NCBI GenBank assembly: GCA_033980235.1
Contig: CM067075.1
Coordinates: 28,889,385 to 28,953,384 of the forward strand
Length of the DNA: 64,000 nt
DNA from: Diadema setosum
Lineage: Eukaryota > Echinodermata > Echinoidea > Diadematoida > Diadematidae
Direction: 5' to 3'
Below are positions 12,280 through 24,699 of this stretch, piece by piece. Position 1 is the stretch's first letter, and every line of letters begins with the position of its first letter. The position numbers and the translations under genes are program-made. The notes beneath the pieces are model-generated. The model worked only from the letters and a program-made list of their open reading frames with translations. It was not told the origin of the DNA and did not search any database.

Positions 12280-13324
12280 TTATTTGCGATGTTGGAAGTC
12301 TGGCGTGCACGGCTGCAGAAAGTCACAAGAGGAAGTGAGGTTGATGTTGTACCTTGTAGTTTCTCAGCTACATTAATTATGGCAGATGAGGAAGCTCATA
12401 GCATATAAACACCTTCCTTTCAACAACAACAAATATGCATGCAGGATGTACACATTGCTTTTTGCAAAATCATGTTTTGATTCAAACAGGATGGAGCGTC
12501 CTGAATTCATAATTATTTGGTTCAAAATTGATTTTGTGACTGTGGTTTTACTGGGATATCCTTGGTTAGATTTTTCTGGTTAAAATGCTCTAGAATTATG
12601 ATGAAAGAATTGGGGTCTCTCTGTTTGTTTGGTTTGTTTATTTGTTTGTTTGTTTCTATCAACAGTCATTACTGGAACCTGTCTCTTGAATCAGTATTTG
12701 ATTTTGACACACACACACATAAAAAAACAAACAAAGAAACAAACAAATTTCAACGCCATCTTCAGCAATTGCATTACACCATGCAATGACACTATATGCC
12801 ATTCAGAGCACTTTTCTCAAAATATTGGCCTTTTTTAAGTGTAATCTTCCACAAATATTATATGACATTATATCGAAATCATTGTAGAGTACTAACTATG
12901 CACAGACTGAAAGATCAAGCAATAGAGACCAGTTTGGGGATGAACTGTTTTCAGAACTCTCTCAGGAAAGCACGAATAAGAAGAACAGAATTTAAAGAAA
13001 TCATTCTTATGTACAGCAATCACTTAAACCCGTGGGGGACAAGTCCCAAGTATACTCCGGCAAGTGACTATGGGAAATGAGTGTTGTAGCAAAATAAGCC
13101 TGTCCTCAACAGGTTGATAAAGGCTGAGCACACAGTAAGGTGAAGCAATATTCATTTCCTTATTTATTGTTTTTTAAATAGAATTCTCAACAATTTTGGG
13201 ACAGACTTTGGTATGCTTCCATCACAATCACATCACATAATCCACTTCCATCACTTGTATAAATTTAAAATTGTGCATGACAATCAGGTACAAAACTTTT
13301 CCACAGAGTCGGCAACACCTTTCG

Positions 13325-13445
13325 AACTTCGGCCATGGGACGACCAATGAAGACGTGGAAGAGGCAAGTGGAAGCTTGGGAAGGTTAGAAGGAGGGTGCC
13401 CTAAAATGGGCGGCATGGAGAGAGAAGGTGTGAGGGCGGTAGGTT
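13325..13445 (+). mobile_element. decayed retrotransposon ORF C-terminus (RTE/LINE-like)
   Basis: One frame reads GRPMKTWKRQVEAWEG, a stop, then GALKWAAWREKV. This resembles the GRPR..W...V ... AAWRE tail of RTE-type reverse transcriptases. Stops show it is dead. Confidence 0.45.
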
Positions 13446-14023
13446 GCTGTGAGTGTGAGGTAAATCTAGCCACCCCTGTTATTGGGGACACACCCAGATC
13501 AAAAAAAATGGATGATGATGATGATGGGTTATGGGAAAGATGCATTTCAACTCATATCACACCAGAAGAATTACACCCTCTATGAACTTTGTGTAGACAA
13601 TGTGGTGCAAACATGTTCTACGACATGTTAAGAATTGAAAACAGGTGCAGGTAGCTACATTGTAGTACTATCCAGGATAATCTGAGTGATATACACTATT
13701 CTGTAGTTCATGTACTTTTTGATCCCCCTCTTTTTTTTTTTCTTTTCTTCTTTTTTTTTTTTTTGGGGGGGGGGGGGCTGTTCTTGTTATTCTGTACTAA
13801 CCTCAACTTCAAACCCTCAAACCCTGCAGAGGTTGTATTTTTCCATCACTTATTTCAGTCAGGCTAGCAACATCAATGTTGTGACAAGATATAGCATTTC
13901 AGAACTGCGAATCTTTTCATTCAAAATCTGACCTATTTATGTTCATTATGATCCAGCTCAAACAAGTTTGTCTGTTCCTTTGTTTTGAAGGAAGTCGCAT
14001 TCACTCAATCCACATACGTATTA

Positions 14024-15990
14024 GGCCAAGTAAAAAAAAAGAAACCAGTTTCTCGTCCTCGCGCGCATCGATTTTGGCCGCCGCGTCGATTTTTTTACTA
14101 TTTACTATTTTCAAAATGGCGCTGAAAATACCAAGAAATTCATAATTCTCATCCCAGCCCGCTCCCCGCCCGCATCGATTTTCAATTGCCGCATCGACTT
14201 TTTTGATATTTACTATTTTTTCGGCCGCCGAAACACCTACCAATCGTGATGATGTCTCATTTCTAATTACGCCTTGCGTCCTCAACTTCGCTGTAGTACA
14301 GCTGTAACTTCTGTAGTGCGTCAGATGTAATAACGCATGCATTTCACACTGAGAAGAGAGCGAGCTCGGCAAGAAGGAATGACCCACAAAGCAGTCGAAC
14401 TGTAGTTGGATGGGCGGGCGGCGCGGGCCGGCCTGGGTTGTGATGTATGACAGACAGCGCACTCGGTACGTCGTGAACGCGATAGCGGCAACATAATTGC
14501 GAACAATCGCTGATATTCCATGCATAATTATTTCGCGCATTGCTCGTATTTTTCCCCGTTTCTCCTATCTTAAGCGGATGAATTGTACTGTACAAATGCT
14601 TGTGAGGATTGTATCGAGTTTGTATACATTTTCATGTCATTGTGACTATGTGCATGTGTGTGCAGTGTCGGAAGGTATAGTGCCAGTGCAGTGGCGCTGG
14701 CCGTGCCGCACCGTATTGGCAAAGTGTGCGTGTCTGTACAGCTGTAGCTAGCTGTGGGGGGTGTTTCGTAAAGCTGCTCGTAAAGTTACGAACAACTTAC
14801 GAGCGACTGCAGATCAGTTCTTGTGCTGAATTATGGAAATTCTGGTAAGTATAGCACAACAGAACTGATCACCAGTCGCTCGTAAGTCGTTTGTAACTTT
14901 ACGAACAGCTTTAAGAAACAGGGCCCTGGGTCCCCATCCCCTGGTCTGTCAGCTGTCTGCACGCACGCATGAACACATTCGAATGTCGCGTACACTCTGC
15001 TCTGTAACATTGCATCTGACGGCGATGTATTGTTCTATATTTTGAAGAGAAAATGAATGCACTTTTCCAGCAAATGTAGAATTATTAAATGGGTATATCT
15101 ACAAAATAAATAACTTTTCCACGGATTCTGGTTTGTCTCGTATTTCTGCGGGATACTTTTTTTTAACGATCGCGATGTAAATTCATGGACACGGCCGTGA
15201 GTCGTATCATCTGTAGTGTGGTATACAATCATTCATCATTTAAATGATGAGTGATTATCAAATGTCTTTTTAGAACATGAAGGAACATCTTTAAATGTTT
15301 AATGCTACAATGCCATATCAGTATCATTTTGACATCCATCTGCAATTGTACAAGCCAGTTTCCAGTTGAATGTGCTACGATTGTACTGTGAAGAAATGCA
15401 GATACACAATGTACATACCAGCTGTGTGGACACAAAAAGTCACAAACACCAATGATAAATAAAGCAGTGTTTTGAATATCATGGAATTTATTTCAGTCGT
15501 ACATTTGTTGAAAGACATGTTTTATACCTGTTTCAATTAATAGCACAATACATCAGAATTGCAAGTACACTGGTATCAGAAATGCCATTACAACACTAAA
15601 TACACTGTACCAGTATTAAGATGGTCATTTTCCCTTGACATCTGTGTGGAAAGAAAAAGCAAATGTATTTCTGCAAGCATGAAGTTTCATTTCAAGTATG
15701 GTACATATATCTATTTGTTTGAAAATGCACAGAGTGCAGGCAAGACATACACTTGGGAACTGGTCCCTCATAACACAGTTGCCAGAGTGATATTTCATTT
15801 CATAAATTGGATATAGAAAATAGTAAAGCCCTCTCTCGTTACCTTTCTCAGAATTACCGGACGAGAAACACATATTACTTTCATTTTGACAATCCTTGAA
15901 AAAATAGTAAGATATCAAATAGTAAGGACCTCCCTCATCGCCTTGCTCAAAAAACCCGGACGAGAAACTACTTTCTTTTTTTACTTGGCC
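14024..15990 (-). mobile_element. Harbinger-like nonautonomous DNA element, copy 1
   Basis: TIRs begin ggccaagtaaaaaaa and continue to agtttctcgtcc on both ends; the flanks carry TTA duplications (14021-14023 and 15991-15993). A 3-bp TWA target and a GG start suit PIF/Harbinger. Nested insert at 14755-14930. About 300 bp near 15450-15790 is absent from the other copy. No transposase motif seen. Confidence 0.7.
14755..14930. mobile_element. gggccctgtttcataaagc-family MITE nested in Harbinger-like copy 1
   Basis: Arms gtaaagttacgaacaactta and its complement. Absent from the matching place in the other Harbinger-like copy, so it inserted after the two diverged. Confidence 0.78.
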
Positions 15991-16018
15991 TTATGTCATA
16001 TTTGGATTTCATTTCCCT

Positions 16019-16471
16019 TTGACTAACACCCGTTTCAAAGTGCTCTTTACTTTGTACAAGCGACAAACTGTGGATGAACAGGATTCTGCCACTCCCATTT
16101 CCATGAGGAAAGCAGTGTACGTGCATGACTACGGTATCAGCAACAAGGACGTCAGAGTACACAATGAGAAACAACCAGTGAAGACTATAAAGGTCAAATG
16201 TCCAGTGACAATGCAACCACAAAATGTACTTGATCAATCTGGAACAGGACCACATTCAAGGCCACAGTCTACATTACCTTCAACAGCCTGGATTCATCAG
16301 GTCATTGGCTTGCTTCTATTTCCTCTACCACATGACCTCCTGACCTCCGAACCCTGGTCAATGCAAACGTTCAGCTGCCATTTGGGAGTTTTCACAATGC
16401 CATACATGCATTTCAACTTACATTTCTATGACATGTGGGCAGATTCTGGTGGATTTACAGTGATTGTGTGA
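16019..16471 (+). other. unrecognised 150-codon ORF in the spacer between the inverted elements
   Basis: The longest uninterrupted frame in this part with non-repetitive composition. Contains TPISMRKAVYVHDYGISNKD. I see no known domain, signal peptide or splice context. It may be a chance ORF or a gene remnant. Confidence 0.15.
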
Positions 16472-17696
16472 GAAAGACAGAAAAAAAACAACAACAATTA
16501 TAGTGCCATGGAATTCTTAGTGGGGGGGGGGGGGGGGGGCTAATATGGCAGTTTTTCTTGAGTCTTAATCGGTAGGAACAGGAGATCTCATCAAACTTGT
16601 TACATAGATTAGTATTTGTAAAATATCGAAATTAGTTTCTAGAATCTAACTTTGCTAGATTTTGATGAAAATGGCAGTCCAGTGGGAAATATTATATTCT
16701 GTAGATAGGAAATACAGTATGTGATAATCTCCTACATTACATAGTATTTACAGAGCACTACTTTCCGCTGTGCCTACATGTGTGAGAATGAAAAAGGCTT
16801 ACACTGGTGGAAATCACATATATAGCCAACATAGATATATAATACAAAATGGGACTTGTTAAAATTGTATGACTAATCTAATAATGGCCATTATGCTGAT
16901 TATTAAGATTTTTCTTCTTCTTTTCTTTTTAAATTAAAACAAGTAAACTTTAGGTTGCAAGATTTACAACATAAAATTAGCACAAACCATTCCACAATGT
17001 CAATATTTTTGAGGGAAGTTTGGTGAACCTAAATAGAGGTTGAATGCTCCATCCAATCAGACTGCTTGCATCTATCCACAGGCTTTTGACAGAAATTGGA
17101 TGACTACAGTCAACAATAGCATTTAGACTCTCTGATTTCCATTTTCTTGATCCGTGCGAGGTGTAAAATGACTAAATTGACAGCAATACATTATACTATA
17201 CATTTATATATTGAGGATTCATAAAAAGCACGAAAAATGTGATTTTATGAATTTGTGGTATTTCTGGCCCCTTGTCATGTGACCGTATTTTATATTTTTC
17301 CCCACAGAATTAGTACCACGATTATATAATCTTTCATCCATAGATCAGAGCTTTAATATTCTTGATTCATGAAAGAAATTTTGAACAATTTTGTCCACTT
17401 TCAGATGATATGCACTTTTTTCCTCGCGTATGGCGAAAATAAGTTGCCAAGTTGGCAAAATGGCAAGGTGCTGAATGGCAAGGTGCTGTAGCTCATTATT
17501 AAAGTATTCAGGGCGGCATTCAGTGTGCAAATGAGTACAATACAAAACATTTTTTTTTTCCCCAGCACTGCGGTCTAGCTGGGTCTCTCTCACACCCCCT
17601 TGTAAGCAGTATACAATATATGCACCCGGCTGCTATACACATAAGACTATGGATCCATCATTGAGAAGGGCATTCTACTTGTATGCAAACGTGTTA

Positions 17697-19068
17697 GGCC
17701 AAGTAAAAAAAGAAAGTAGTTTCTCGTCCGGGTTTTTTGAGGAAGGCGATGAGGGAGGTCCTTACTATTTGATATCTTACTATTTTTTCGAGGATTGTCA
17801 AAATGAAAGTAATATGTGTTTCTCGTCCGGTAATTCTGAGAAAGGTAACGAGAGAGGGCATTACTATTTTCTATATCCCAATTTATGAAATGAAATATCA
17901 CTCTGGTGCGGTAGCTGTGTTATGAGAGACCAGCTGGTTTTGTGACTTTTTGTGTCCACACAGCTGGTATGTATCTGCATTTCTTCACAGTACAATGTAG
18001 CACATTCAACTGGAAACTGGCTTGTGTACAATTGCAGATGGATGTCAAAATGATACTGATATGGCATTATAGCATCAAACATTTAAAGATGTTTCTTCAT
18101 GTTCTAAAAAGACATTTGATAATCACTCATCATTTGGATGATGAATGATTGTATACCACACTACAGATGATACGACTCACGGCCGTGTCCGTGAATTTAC
18201 ATCGTAAAGAAAAGTATCCGCAGAAATACGAGACAAACCAGAATCCGTGGAAAAGTTATTTATTTTGTAGATACACCCATTTAATAATTCTACATTTGCT
18301 GGAAAAGCGCATTCATTTTATCTTCAAAATATAACAATACATCGCCGTCAGATGCAACGTTACAGAGCAAAGTGTACGGGCCTCTACACAGCTACAGACA
18401 CGCACACTTTGCCAATAAACGGTGCGGCACGGCCACTACCTTCCGACACTGCACGCACATGCACATAGTCACAATGACAGGAAAATGTATACAAACTCCA
18501 TACAATCCTCACAAGCATTTGTACAGTACAATTCATCCGCTTAAAATATGAGAAACGGGGAAAAATACGAACAATGCGCAGAATACGCGTGGAATATCAG
18601 CGATTGTTCGCAAAAATGTTGCCGCTATCGCGTTCACGACGTACCGAGTGCGCTGTACATCACAGCCCAGGCCCGCCCGGGCGCCAGCGGCCAGCCCATC
18701 CAACTACAGTTCGACTGCTTTGTGGAGCAGTGTGAAATGCATGCGTTATTACATACGCACTACAGAAGCTACAGTTGTACTACAGCTAATATATAGGACG
18801 CAAGGCGTAATTAGAAATGAGACATCACCATTGGTAGGTGAATATTATTGTCAATTTCTTTTTTCGGCGGCCGAAAAAATAGTAAATATCAAAAAAGTCG
18901 ATTCGGCAACTGAAAATCGATGCCGGCGGGGAGCGGACTGGGACGAGAATTATGAATTTCTTGGTATTTTCAGCGCCATTTTGAAAATAGTAAATAGTAA
19001 AAAAATCGATGCGGCGGCCAAAATCGATGCGCGCGAGGACGAGAAACTGGTTTCTTTTTTTACTTAGC
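17697..19068 (+). mobile_element. Harbinger-like nonautonomous DNA element, copy 2 (inverted)
   Basis: Same TIRs and internal sequence as copy 1 but in opposite orientation, flanked by TTA (17694-17696 and 19069-19071). The right TIR lost one base. The two copies together form an inverted repeat with a 1.7-kb spacer. Confidence 0.7.
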
Positions 19069-19077
19069 TTACATTAT

Positions 19078-19548
19078 TACCTCCGCCAAGGGAGGAGGTT
19101 ATGTTTTCACTGGCGTTTGTTTGTTTGTTAGTTTGTCTGTGTGCAAAATAACTCAGAAAGTAGAGGAACAGATTTGGATGAAACTTACATGAACAGTTGA
19201 GAATGACACAAGGAACAAATGATTAAATTTTGGAATTTTTATGGATTTTATGAAGGATTCCTGAAATGTTGGCAGGTAGGGTCAATGAACTTTGGAGTTC
19301 AAGCTGCACATTTTTTTAGGTTTGCATATGCGCACTAAAGTGTGTGCTCTAGTTTCTGCTAGGGCGAGGCACACTGTACAGCTGGAAGTTGATGATGTAA
19401 CAAGAGGCTTCTATATTGGGGAATCAGGCAATTTTCAGCATGCATATGTATGGGTGGAAATCACTGATCTCATCTGGAGAACAAGATCAGTGGTGGAAAT
19501 GAGCTTGTTGATGGAGGTCTGCTCTCTCAGATGGTTTCTCTAGTTGTA
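19078..19548 (+). repeat. widespread 'cctccgccaagg' dispersed repeat
   Basis: Starts acctccgccaagggaggagg and ends gatggaggtctgctctctca. Its middle includes aataactcagaaagtagagg. I recognise this type from many marine invertebrate genomes; the exact class is uncertain. Confidence 0.6.
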
Positions 19549-19601
19549 ACTGTAATTCTCTGACAAGAAAGTCTTGTTCAGGGAGGTAGACAGATTTATT
19601 T

Positions 19602-19632
<31 letters not shown>

Positions 19633-19832
19633 GCCATTAGCAATTCAGCCCATTGCTGACCAGCGATGCTAGCCTGGAAATATTGAACTTCAGTTTACAA
19701 GAATGTGAGACCAAATTTGAGGCAAATAATTTTCACATAACAGTGGCTACATAATGTACTTGACACTCAAGCACATGAATACCATAAAGATTGAAACAGT
19801 CAGGGACAGTTTTTCTTCCCTGGTCATTACCA

Positions 19833-21500
19833 GTCCATTAGTACCTGGGTGGATTGTAGCTATCTGGGTACTTCGTGGTATCACATGGATAGCAGAGCCT
19901 AAAGACACTGTAATTTAATGTCCTGTTAAAATGTAGTACTTTGATACCTCTTGATACCCCAATACTGGCTAACACACTGTACTGTACACCCTGTTATTTT
20001 CACGTCCAGATATCTTCACGAATGACGAGGTCATAGACATTTTTGTGAGATGTTGTTTTCGCAAATCGACGCCGACGCTTATATTAATGCTCTATAAAAA
20101 AAAGTGCATGGAGACATTTATCCCGTTCGCACGTTGTTAAATTCGCAATCAACTGTGATTCGTGAAATTCGCGAAAATTAAACCCTCGCGAAAATAATAG
20201 CGTATACAGTAAGTGATGCCCTATTAAAATGTAATACCTGGATACCTCGTGGTATGTCCCAATACCAGCTTTTAACCACACTGTAATTTAGTGCAAAAAA
20301 AAAAAAATGTAGTCACTGGGTACAGTTCATTGGTAGCAATCTGGGTACCTCATGGTACGTGTACATCTGGATGCCAGATTTAATACACTGTGACAAGTGT
20401 CCGTTTAAAATGTAGTATATGGTTATCTTGTGGTACATGTACACCGTAATACCAGCTATAAACGCACTGCAATTAGTGTCGACTACTAACCAATTCCTTA
20501 CGGGAACCTGGTATACCAGGTTCCCAAACTGTAGACAAGAGTACCTGCATTCGTGGCCTAAATTCATGTTTATTTGTTAGAAAAATGGCTTTGATAGAAC
20601 GGTATAACAGCTTCTTCTATCAACATCTATTTTCTCTCTGTATGAAAACTGTGAGTATCGCAGTATTATTTGCCTTTTTTTCAAATGTAGTGTGCACTTG
20701 TTTTGCTATAAAACTTGTATGACGATGTACATAGCGATCAAAGCTGAGCTCAGCAGATTCCAACTTTTCCTGACCCCATTCAGGTGCTTCTTTTGTGTTT
20801 TATTGCGAGCCCATCAGCACACACTCTTATTCATAACTCGCGCCCGATTGGTATATTCATTGTTCCATGCCACATGTAGTTGACCATGGAAAGGGGATAC
20901 ATGAATCGCTTGACCGTTTTAGCACATGTGGATTACCAACCTGTCCGTTCTCTGTTGACCTGCAAAAAAGAATCTCATTTGGGGGCATTGAAGGCTCTCA
21001 GATAATTGCAAGATAAACAGGTAAAAATGTGGTACCTATAGTATAACTCATAGTAGTGAATAGGTTGTGGGTAGACATCTGGGTCAGATACCAAGTTCGA
21101 GGGTAAACATCTGGGTTCCTCATGGTACACCCTGATACTACCTAAACACACAGTAATTTGTGTCCTATTAAAATGTGCAGAGCACTGCACCTGGGCTGGT
21201 TGTGGGTGGCCACCTAGGTACCTAATGGTACACCCCAAAACCAACTAACACACTGTAATTTATGTCATAAACAAACTGCGGTTCCTGGGCAGGTTTGTGG
21301 GTAGACCTCTCATGGTACACCCTGGTATTAGCTAACAATTCAGTGATTTCATACACTGTACATTTTAGTTGGCCAAGCATGCCTTCATTTTTTTTTTTCA
21401 AACAATGCAACATAAACCACTTCAAAATAATGTGAAAAAAAACCCAGTCTAAATAATTAGTGTCCTAGTGTATTAAATGAGTGTCCTACTAAAATGAAGT
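19833..21500 (-). repeat. degenerate tandem repeat array containing decayed copies of sorcin exon 1b
   Basis: A unit of roughly 140-160 bp recurs at about 19833-19985, 20205-20295, 20305-20500, 21020-21170, 21171-21265 and 21266-21350. Shared words include gtcctattaaaatgtagtac, gtacctcatggtacac and ccagctaacacactgtaatt. The copy near 21187-21225 still reads YLGGHPQPAQ before a gt on the minus strand, beside YPGGYPQQAQ|gt in exon 1b. The same unit flanks exon 1b at 21481-21503. Unrelated sequence interrupts the array at about 19990-20205 and 20530-20970. Confidence 0.65.
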
Positions 21501-21502
21501 AC

Positions 21503-21574
21503 CTGGGCTTGTTGTGGGTAGCCACCTGGATAGCCTGGCTGAGCTCCGTAACCTGGGTATGCCATGTCTGTAGT
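21503..21574 (-). CDS. alternative sorcin exon 1b, classical Gly/Tyr/Pro-rich N-terminus
   Basis: ATG at 21565-21563 opens 21 codons, MAYPGYGAQPGYPGGYPQQA plus Q, ending CAG|gtactt in phase 0. Joined to exon 2 it gives ...[17 protein letters not shown], very close to the layout of vertebrate sorcin, which also starts MAYPG. An acceptor-like ttcacag ends at 21575, nine bases before the ATG, implying an upstream 5' UTR exon. The resulting isoform would be about 187 residues, the usual sorcin length. That exons 1a and 1b are both used is inferred from phase and homology; no transcript is available. Confidence 0.82.
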
Positions 21575-21839
21575 CTGTGAACATTAGATGAACAAATAAA
21601 TCACCAACAAACATTAAAAACAGACAGTAATAAAGTGACAACATTACTATGGGTTCCACAATACACCCACTAGTTCTTCTACCCCAACTACTACTGCTAC
21701 TACTACTACTTCTACCAATAATAAAAGAAGTAAAATCAACAATCATAGTATTTTAGTGAAAAAGATAATGATGATGATAAATAATTAATTCATGCTAGGA
21801 TTTCACATAATGTACTCACCCTTCACTAGCACGAACTGA

Positions 21840-21995
21840 ATTTAGGGCAGCTTTTTACTTTCACCAACATACTATACTCAGGGCCAGCGGAACCGGGGGA
21901 CAAGGGGGGCTCAGCCCCCCCACTTTTTTTTTGCACCATACAAATGAATACATAAGGTGTCACTACTTTGGCCCCCCCCCCCCCCCCCCCCACAC

Positions 21996-22031
<36 letters not shown>

Positions 22032-22035
22032 GGAA
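21840..22035. repeat. G/C- and T-homopolymer-rich dispersed repeat
   Basis: Holds ggggggctcagcccccccac, a C run of about 20 and a T run of about 30. Any ORF across it is compositional. Probably a transposon fragment, class unknown. Confidence 0.4.
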
Positions 22036-22975
22036 GTGCGGAAGTGGCACTAACAAGAAATAGATAGAAACCTTGAAGTGTGAGTGCGATAAGGCTTTTC
22101 TTTTGCATTGAAGACTTTTTTTTTTTCTTGTCAGCTAAAGAAGAAACCTGGAAGTAGCACCAGAAGTTGTGCTGAAGGCTTTTTTTTTTTTTTGCTTGTA
22201 TTAATGTTAGGTGACACTTATGATTTATACTGCATACTCTGATGACTTTCTTGATGACCAAAAAAAAAAAAAAAAGTTTTAGTCAGCTTTAAGAAATTAC
22301 CCTTTTCCTCAATTTGGTTTGATTTCCTTTGAATCTATTTTCAAAGTGTCTTCCTGTTTCCTACAACCCTGGGCACACATCTTCAACACATGTACTACTG
22401 CAACTAAGCTGAGCATTGGCAGCTGGCAGCTAGATGTCGAAAAATCTTGACTATGATGAATCGTAGCCAGATGGATCTCAGTCATTACCATTTTCACAGG
22501 TTGTAAGTTCATTTATTATGAGCAGTGAGTGAGCTTTTCCAATTTCAAGGTCTCTCTTTATATGACTTTGATTATTTGCATGTACAACACAATGACTGAG
22601 CAGACAGAAAATTCTACATGTCCATCAAAAATTGCCAAAAGAATGGGAACAACGTGGAAAAAACAAGACTACAATGTATCTTCGGGGTAGCGTTCAAAGC
22701 AAACGATGGTCGGTCGGTTGTCAGAAGTGTTAATTTACTTCCAATGCAATGAACAGTTAGAAATATGCCCTTGAACCATTTGGAAAATGGACATTTCATT
22801 AATACCTTTAATAAATAAGCATACCAGTACTTTACTTATCTAATGTATAGAACTAGATCTAGGCCTAGTGTAAAATACCTCGGGTCTATTTAATAAAATT
22901 GTGATATCACACATTTCTGCAAGCGACCAAACTGTCATAGAGACTCTCTTCTAAACTTATATTTTTTTTTGGCAA

Positions 22976-23115
22976 GAGTTCCTTTTGAGACAGCCACCCA
23001 AAAGTGAGTGCGTGCAACCGTGCATATCACAAGCAAGGTTAGGCTAGGTAGAGTTGTATAGATCTGCACTTATTTAGTACTAGCGTGATTGTTGTGGCTG
23101 TCTCAAAAGGAAGTC
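22976..23115. mobile_element. short foldback MITE, ends agttccttttgagacagcc
   Basis: Left gagttccttttgagacagcc, right ggctgtctcaaaaggaagtc; 140 bp. Confidence 0.82.
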
Positions 23116-23808
23116 TTTCCATTTTTTCCTAAACTAAACAATGTGAAATAAAAAAAAAAAATATTCAAAACGATGTGATACCTCTGCTCTGCATCTGGCT
23201 CTGCTCTGTGAGCTCAGTCATGTCATTGTCGGTGGAGTCAGTCCAAGATTCTATTTGGTAGGCCCTAAACTTTTTTGTACATGTGACAGAAAATAATAAA
23301 CACAAGAAACACCCTTAGTTTCAAAGTTTCATTTAATTCTAGCATTTTGACAATTTGGGTATCGGAAAAGGCAGGACGTGAGGCATTATTAGGCCTACAT
23401 GTACGTCCTAATATTTACGATTCTTCAAGTCAAGAAGGCAAGTCGAGTATGATTACAGAGCAGAGAATGAGGAAGTCAAGTAAATTAATCGCCAAGGACA
23501 ATTGTGTAATACGGTGTATTTGAGTAGCATACGCCATATAGCTAGGCACAGCACATAGCCTAAACAGGTAAATTTTAGGCCCTAAAAGCACCATTTTTTG
23601 GAATAATTTATAAAACACTTCCCCAACAAATTAAGTCATACATGGGACCACGGAAACGACACTGTCCCCAAACTAGCGCAAAACCACTTTACATCTGCAT
23701 CTCTCTCCTGGTATGCTGCATTTCAACAGGGAGGTGAGACTCACCTCCCTGATTTCAAGCAAGAATCAATAAGTTATGTTGTGCAATGGACGATGGTTCT
23801 CATCTTAC

Positions 23809-23872
23809 CTTACAGAATCAAAAAGTAGGTTGAAGGCTCAATTGGTTTTTGGCAGGTGATCGTACGACGAAT
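23809..23872 (-). other. candidate noncoding first exon of the upstream sorcin promoter
   Basis: On the minus strand TATTTATAG (23905-23897) is followed after about 30 bp by GC-richer sequence ending at donor GTAAG|gtaaga (exon end 23809). This suits a 5' UTR exon feeding the acceptor before exon 1b. The start is estimated from the TATA position. Confidence 0.4.
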
Positions 23873-23897
23873 CCAGGAGCAGCAGTGATACCACGCC

Positions 23898-23905
23898 TAT
23901 AAATA
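23898..23905 (-). promoter_or_regulatory. TATA-like box, upstream sorcin promoter
   Basis: TATTTATA on the minus strand about 90 bp upstream of a consensus splice donor. Weak on its own, supported by the exon layout. Confidence 0.35.
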
Positions 23906-24159
23906 GTTTTGATTGATTAAAAAAAAATGGGATACACACACCGAACACGGTGGATACACGTACAGAGCTAGTTCTGCAAACGAACGAAAGGCTATCACAC
24001 AGTCTACCAGTAACTGTAGAGGGCGCTGTATACTATTGAATAGTTTATTGATCATCAAACATCGCAGCCGAATGGCTAAATTGCGTCTGATTTACAACAG
24101 ATAAAATACAGTGAGACATAATTTAAATTACATATACAAAACACGAACAAAATACAATT

Positions 24160-24162
24160 CTT

Positions 24163-24196
<34 letters not shown>

Positions 24197-24197
24197 A
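24160..24197. repeat. (AAC)n microsatellite
   Basis: Eleven or so tandem AAC units. Similar tracts occur at 44410-44435 (complement) and 46402-46435. Confidence 0.9.
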
Positions 24198-24364
24198 TCA
24201 GCAGTACCTCAATAGTGCAATAAGTACAAGTATATAAGTCATATTATACAAAAAAGGCAGAGTTGTGTGAAAAAAAAAATCAAACGCGATTAACTTGTCT
24301 ACTGTGCCTTATATCCTTCACTACTGACATATTATCACAATCCTTTCAGCTGGTAAAAATGGTA

Positions 24365-24630
24365 GGCCCTAAGAGAAGAAGAGAGAAGGCGTGAAGTAAG
24401 GAATTTTGAAAGATAGAGAGTGCTATATGTAGTGTGAGTCAGAGGCATTATGTGTAGAGGGGAGAGCATGAGAGAAATAGAGTTAGGGGGAAGACAGGAG
24501 AAATTAAAAAAGGCTGGGGAGAAGAAAAGGGAGGCACAATGGAGAGCAGGAGAAATGTATGGATAAAGGAGAACGGAAGCGGAGTGAGTAAAGGGGAAAA
24601 GGAAGGAAAGAAAGATCGAGACAAAAGCTA
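24365..24630. other. purine-rich tract
   Basis: About 265 bases that are largely A and G on the plus strand. The minus-strand ORF here is Ser/Leu-rich for that reason and is not a gene. Confidence 0.6.
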
Positions 24631-24699
24631 GTAAGTCATGCCTTTTTTGCGCCATTTTAATTAAAAAAACGGAGTATATGTAATACTGATTGTTGAAGT

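Noticed and set aside
13271..13585. 104-codon plus-strand ORF and its minus-strand mirror
   Set aside because: Another frame shows a decayed retrotransposon C-terminus with stops, so neither ORF is likely to be real.
14001..14540. 179-codon minus-strand ORF, and the related plus-strand ORF at 18648-19067
   Set aside because: Both lie inside the two Harbinger-like copies, overlap their TIRs and lack any transposase motif. The frames are not conserved between the copies.
21826..22056. ORF with poly-Lys and poly-Gly
   Set aside because: Caused by T and C homopolymers in a dispersed repeat.
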